A stretch of DNA of 16,521 bases, taken from DASYQV01 sp036005125 (lineage in GTDB: Bacteria; Acidobacteriota; Vicinamibacteria; Vicinamibacterales; UBA2999). Numbering within the stretch: position 1 is the first letter of the stretch; every line of letters begins with the position of its first letter. Shown in pieces: positions 15,050-16,521 of the stretch. Below the pieces are notes generated by a model. It was not told the DNA's origin and searched no databases. It was given only the letters and a program-made list of their open reading frames with translations. The stretch is from NCBI GenBank assembly GCA_036005125.1, contig DASYQV010000211.1, positions 1 through 16,521 of the forward strand. The letters are read 5' to 3'. Both the position numbers and the translations under genes were made by a program.

Positions 15050-16384
15050 TCAGTTGGACGTCTGGACGGGTTCGATCCGCAGAACCGCGCCTTCCACTGC
15101 ATCGACCGTCAGATAGAGGAGTCCGTCGGGTCCCTGCTTGACGTCGCGGATGCGGCGTTTGAGCTCGTACAGCATCGTCCAGTCGCCGCCACGCTGGGGG
15201 AGCCCATCCTTGTTCAAGACGATCCGGTGCAGTTGACGCGCTCCGAGGTGCGAGCCTGCTCCCATCGCGCCCACGAAGATGTTGCCCTTCCACGTCGGAA
15301 ACTTGTCCCCCGTGTAGATGGTGATTCCGCCTACCGCCGGAGAGGGATTCCAATACAGGAACGGCTCCTCCATGCCTTCGTGCCTGCGGTCCGCCGTCGA
15401 GGGTCCCGACCCGCCCGTCGGCCGGCCGCTGTAATCGGAGCCGTACGAAATGACCGGCCAGCCGTAGTTGCGGCCCGGCCGGATGATGTTGATTTCGTCG
15501 CCGCCCATCGGGCCGTGCTCGGTTTCCCAGATCTCGCCGGTCTGCGGGTGCACGAAGAGCCCGATCGCGTTGCGAATGCCGAACGCGTAAATCTCGGGCC
15601 GGTAGCCCGCCCTCCCGACGAAGGGATTGTCTTTCGGGACCGTGCCGTCGTCGTTGAGGCGCAGAACCTTGCCGGCGTGGCTCGCAGGATTCTGCGGATC
15701 CGGGATCGTGCCGGGCTGCGTGCCGCTTGGCTTGCCGATCGTCATGATGATCGCGCCGTCCTTGGCAAAGGCGATCCGCGATCCGCAGGCGCTCTGACAC
15801 CTCACGTCGGACACGAAGACGTCCTTGAGGTCGGTGAGGGCTGCGCCCCCATCGAACCGTGCCCGCGCCAGAGTGATCACCACCGATTGCCGCTTCGCCG
15901 CGGACTCCTCCGGAGTCGGCGGCACGGGCTTCGAGTAGGTGAGATAGATGAACTTGTTTTCCGCGTAGCGCGGATGAACCGCGACGTCCATCAGCCCCGC
16001 ACGCCAGACACGTGTGTTCACCTCCGGGACGCCGGCGATCGGCTGCGGGTCCAGCACACCGTGACGGATAAACCGCAGTCGGCCACCCAGCTCCGTGACG
16101 AGCATGTCGCCATTCGGCAGAAAGGCGAGCGCCCAGGGCTGCCTCAGTCCCGTGATCGGCACGAGGCGGAATGGCTGGCCACCCGAATCCGTGAGGACCT
16201 GCGGCCGATCCGGGAGGTCAACGAGGGGACGGTCTGCGCCTCGCGATGCGTCCCGTGCCGCCGACGATTCAGGGGAATCCTGCCCCGGCTGCTGCGCGAC
16301 CGGCGCCCCCGCGCCAAGCGTCGCCATCAGAGCGAGGATCGGAAGATAGCGGTTCATGAGCACCACCGAGCGGATACGCGGCAT
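15050..16384 (-). CDS. PQQ-dependent soluble sugar (aldose) dehydrogenase
   Basis: Predicted periplasmic beta-propeller quinoprotein of the glucose/sorbosone dehydrogenase family (YliI/Asd type), 444 residues, oxidising sugars with PQQ. MPRIRSVVLMNRYLPILALM opens a signal peptide with probable cleavage after APVA (residue 30). Family motifs are GLRQPWALAFLPNGDMLVTE (79-98), GLMDVAVHP (130-138, with His137 at the catalytic base position), RLNDDGTVPKDNPF, YAFGIRNAIGL (Arg271 region), ETEHGPMGGDEIN (287-299) and GRNYGWP. The ATG at 16384 has GAGGAG about 7 bases upstream, better than ATG 16357. It follows a partial dehydrogenase-like gene after 23 bases. No PQQ synthesis genes are in the window. 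The preferred sugar is unknown. Confidence 0.93.
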   Translation of the reverse strand: MPRIRSVVLMNRYLPILALMATLGAGAPVAQQPGQDSPESSAARDASRGADRPLVDLPDRPQVLTDSGGQPFRLVPITGLRQPWALAFLPNGDMLVTELGGRLRFIRHGVLDPQPIAGVPEVNTRVWRAGLMDVAVHPRYAENKFIYLTYSKPVPPTPEESAAKRQSVVITLARARFDGGAALTDLKDVFVSDVRCQSACGSRIAFAKDGAIIMTIGKPSGTQPGTIPDPQNPASHAGKVLRLNDDGTVPKDNPFVGRAGYRPEIYAFGIRNAIGLFVHPQTGEIWETEHGPMGGDEINIIRPGRNYGWPVISYGSDYSGRPTGGSGPSTADRRHEGMEEPFLYWNPSPAVGGITIYTGDKFPTWKGNIFVGAMGAGSHLGARQLHRIVLNKDGLPQRGGDWTMLYELKRRIRDVKQGPDGLLYLTVDAVEGAVLRIEPVQTSN

Positions 16385-16407
16385 AAGTGTCTCCTCTGCG
16401 ACGCCGA

Positions 16408-16521
16408 TCAGTCACGCAGTCCGAATGACACGATGGAGAGACCAGCGATGGTCGCGACGTACTGCTTGCCGTCGATGGCATAGGTGATCGGCCCATTGAT
16501 GATCGGGGCTCCCAGATTGGC
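16408..16521 (-). CDS. C-terminus of a probable PQQ-binding beta-propeller dehydrogenase (partial)
   Basis: The minus strand is open from the window edge to a TGA at 16410-16408, giving the last 37 residues of a protein. They include GAPIINGPITYAIDGKQYVA, TIAGLSIVSFGLRD. The ITY-x-IDGKQYVA pattern is the closing blade of PQQ alcohol/glucose dehydrogenase-type beta-propellers. The stop lies 23 bases before the start of the soluble PQQ sugar dehydrogenase, so the two are probably co-transcribed. Only the tail is visible, so membrane anchoring, haem domain and substrate cannot be judged. Confidence 0.75.
   Translation of the reverse strand, partial: ANLGAPIINGPITYAIDGKQYVATIAGLSIVSFGLRD

Noticed and set aside
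14993..16483. Plus-strand frame of about 496 codons opposite the PQQ dehydrogenase
   Set aside because: The minus strand encodes clear dehydrogenase motifs throughout; the plus frame is an antisense shadow that also crosses a gene junction.

Overview
The window is GC-rich, tightly packed DNA, most likely from a Gram-negative soil or environmental bacterium. Lipoproteins with lipoboxes, an HslUV protease, an ECF sigma factor with a zf-HC2 anti-sigma factor, an excisionase-type HTH fused to a receiver domain, and two PQQ-type dehydrogenases together resemble Acidobacteriota (Vicinamibacteria-like). That assignment is inference from gene content and style; no rRNA or other marker is present.

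Layout. Minus strand, 1-3629: the first codons of an unidentified gene, a lipoprotein with an LptM-like N-terminus and fibronectin-like domains (39-1367), hslU and hslV. Plus strand, 3824-4978: a secreted Gly/Tyr-rich PEGA-domain protein. This converges, across a 200-bp AT-richer imperfect palindrome, on a minus-strand APC permease (5179-6555), which follows a YcfL-like lipoprotein (to 7056). Next on the minus strand comes an ECF sigma factor / zf-HC2 anti-sigma factor / exported unknown protein unit (9530 down to 7228). Plus strand, 9906-14871: a cytoplasmic GAF-GAF-PAS histidine kinase, its probable HTH-receiver partner, and an ABC-F ATPase. Minus strand, 15050-16521: a soluble PQQ sugar dehydrogenase, preceded by the C-terminus of a second enzyme, probably a PQQ beta-propeller dehydrogenase.

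How the genes work together. HslV and HslU form one ATP-dependent protease. The sigma and anti-sigma genes overlap by 4 bp and should form one envelope-sensing switch, with the third gene a likely output or co-sensor. The kinase and HTH-receiver are 12 bp apart and should form one phosphorelay. The two PQQ enzymes would act in the periplasm.

The most unusual content lies between genes. (1) A structured repeat of about 135 bp occurs as two long copies and one truncated copy; two copies share 77 identical bases. (2) A REP/REPIN-like family consists of a GTAG or GGAG tetranucleotide next to a hairpin with a TTYA loop, found singly and as inverted pairs and arrays. (3) A long GATC/GATGAT-rich palindrome lies between convergent genes. 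(4) A GC-rich palindromic 42-bp repeat sits in frame inside the ABC-F gene. No CRISPR array, rRNA, tRNA, transposase or integrase was seen.
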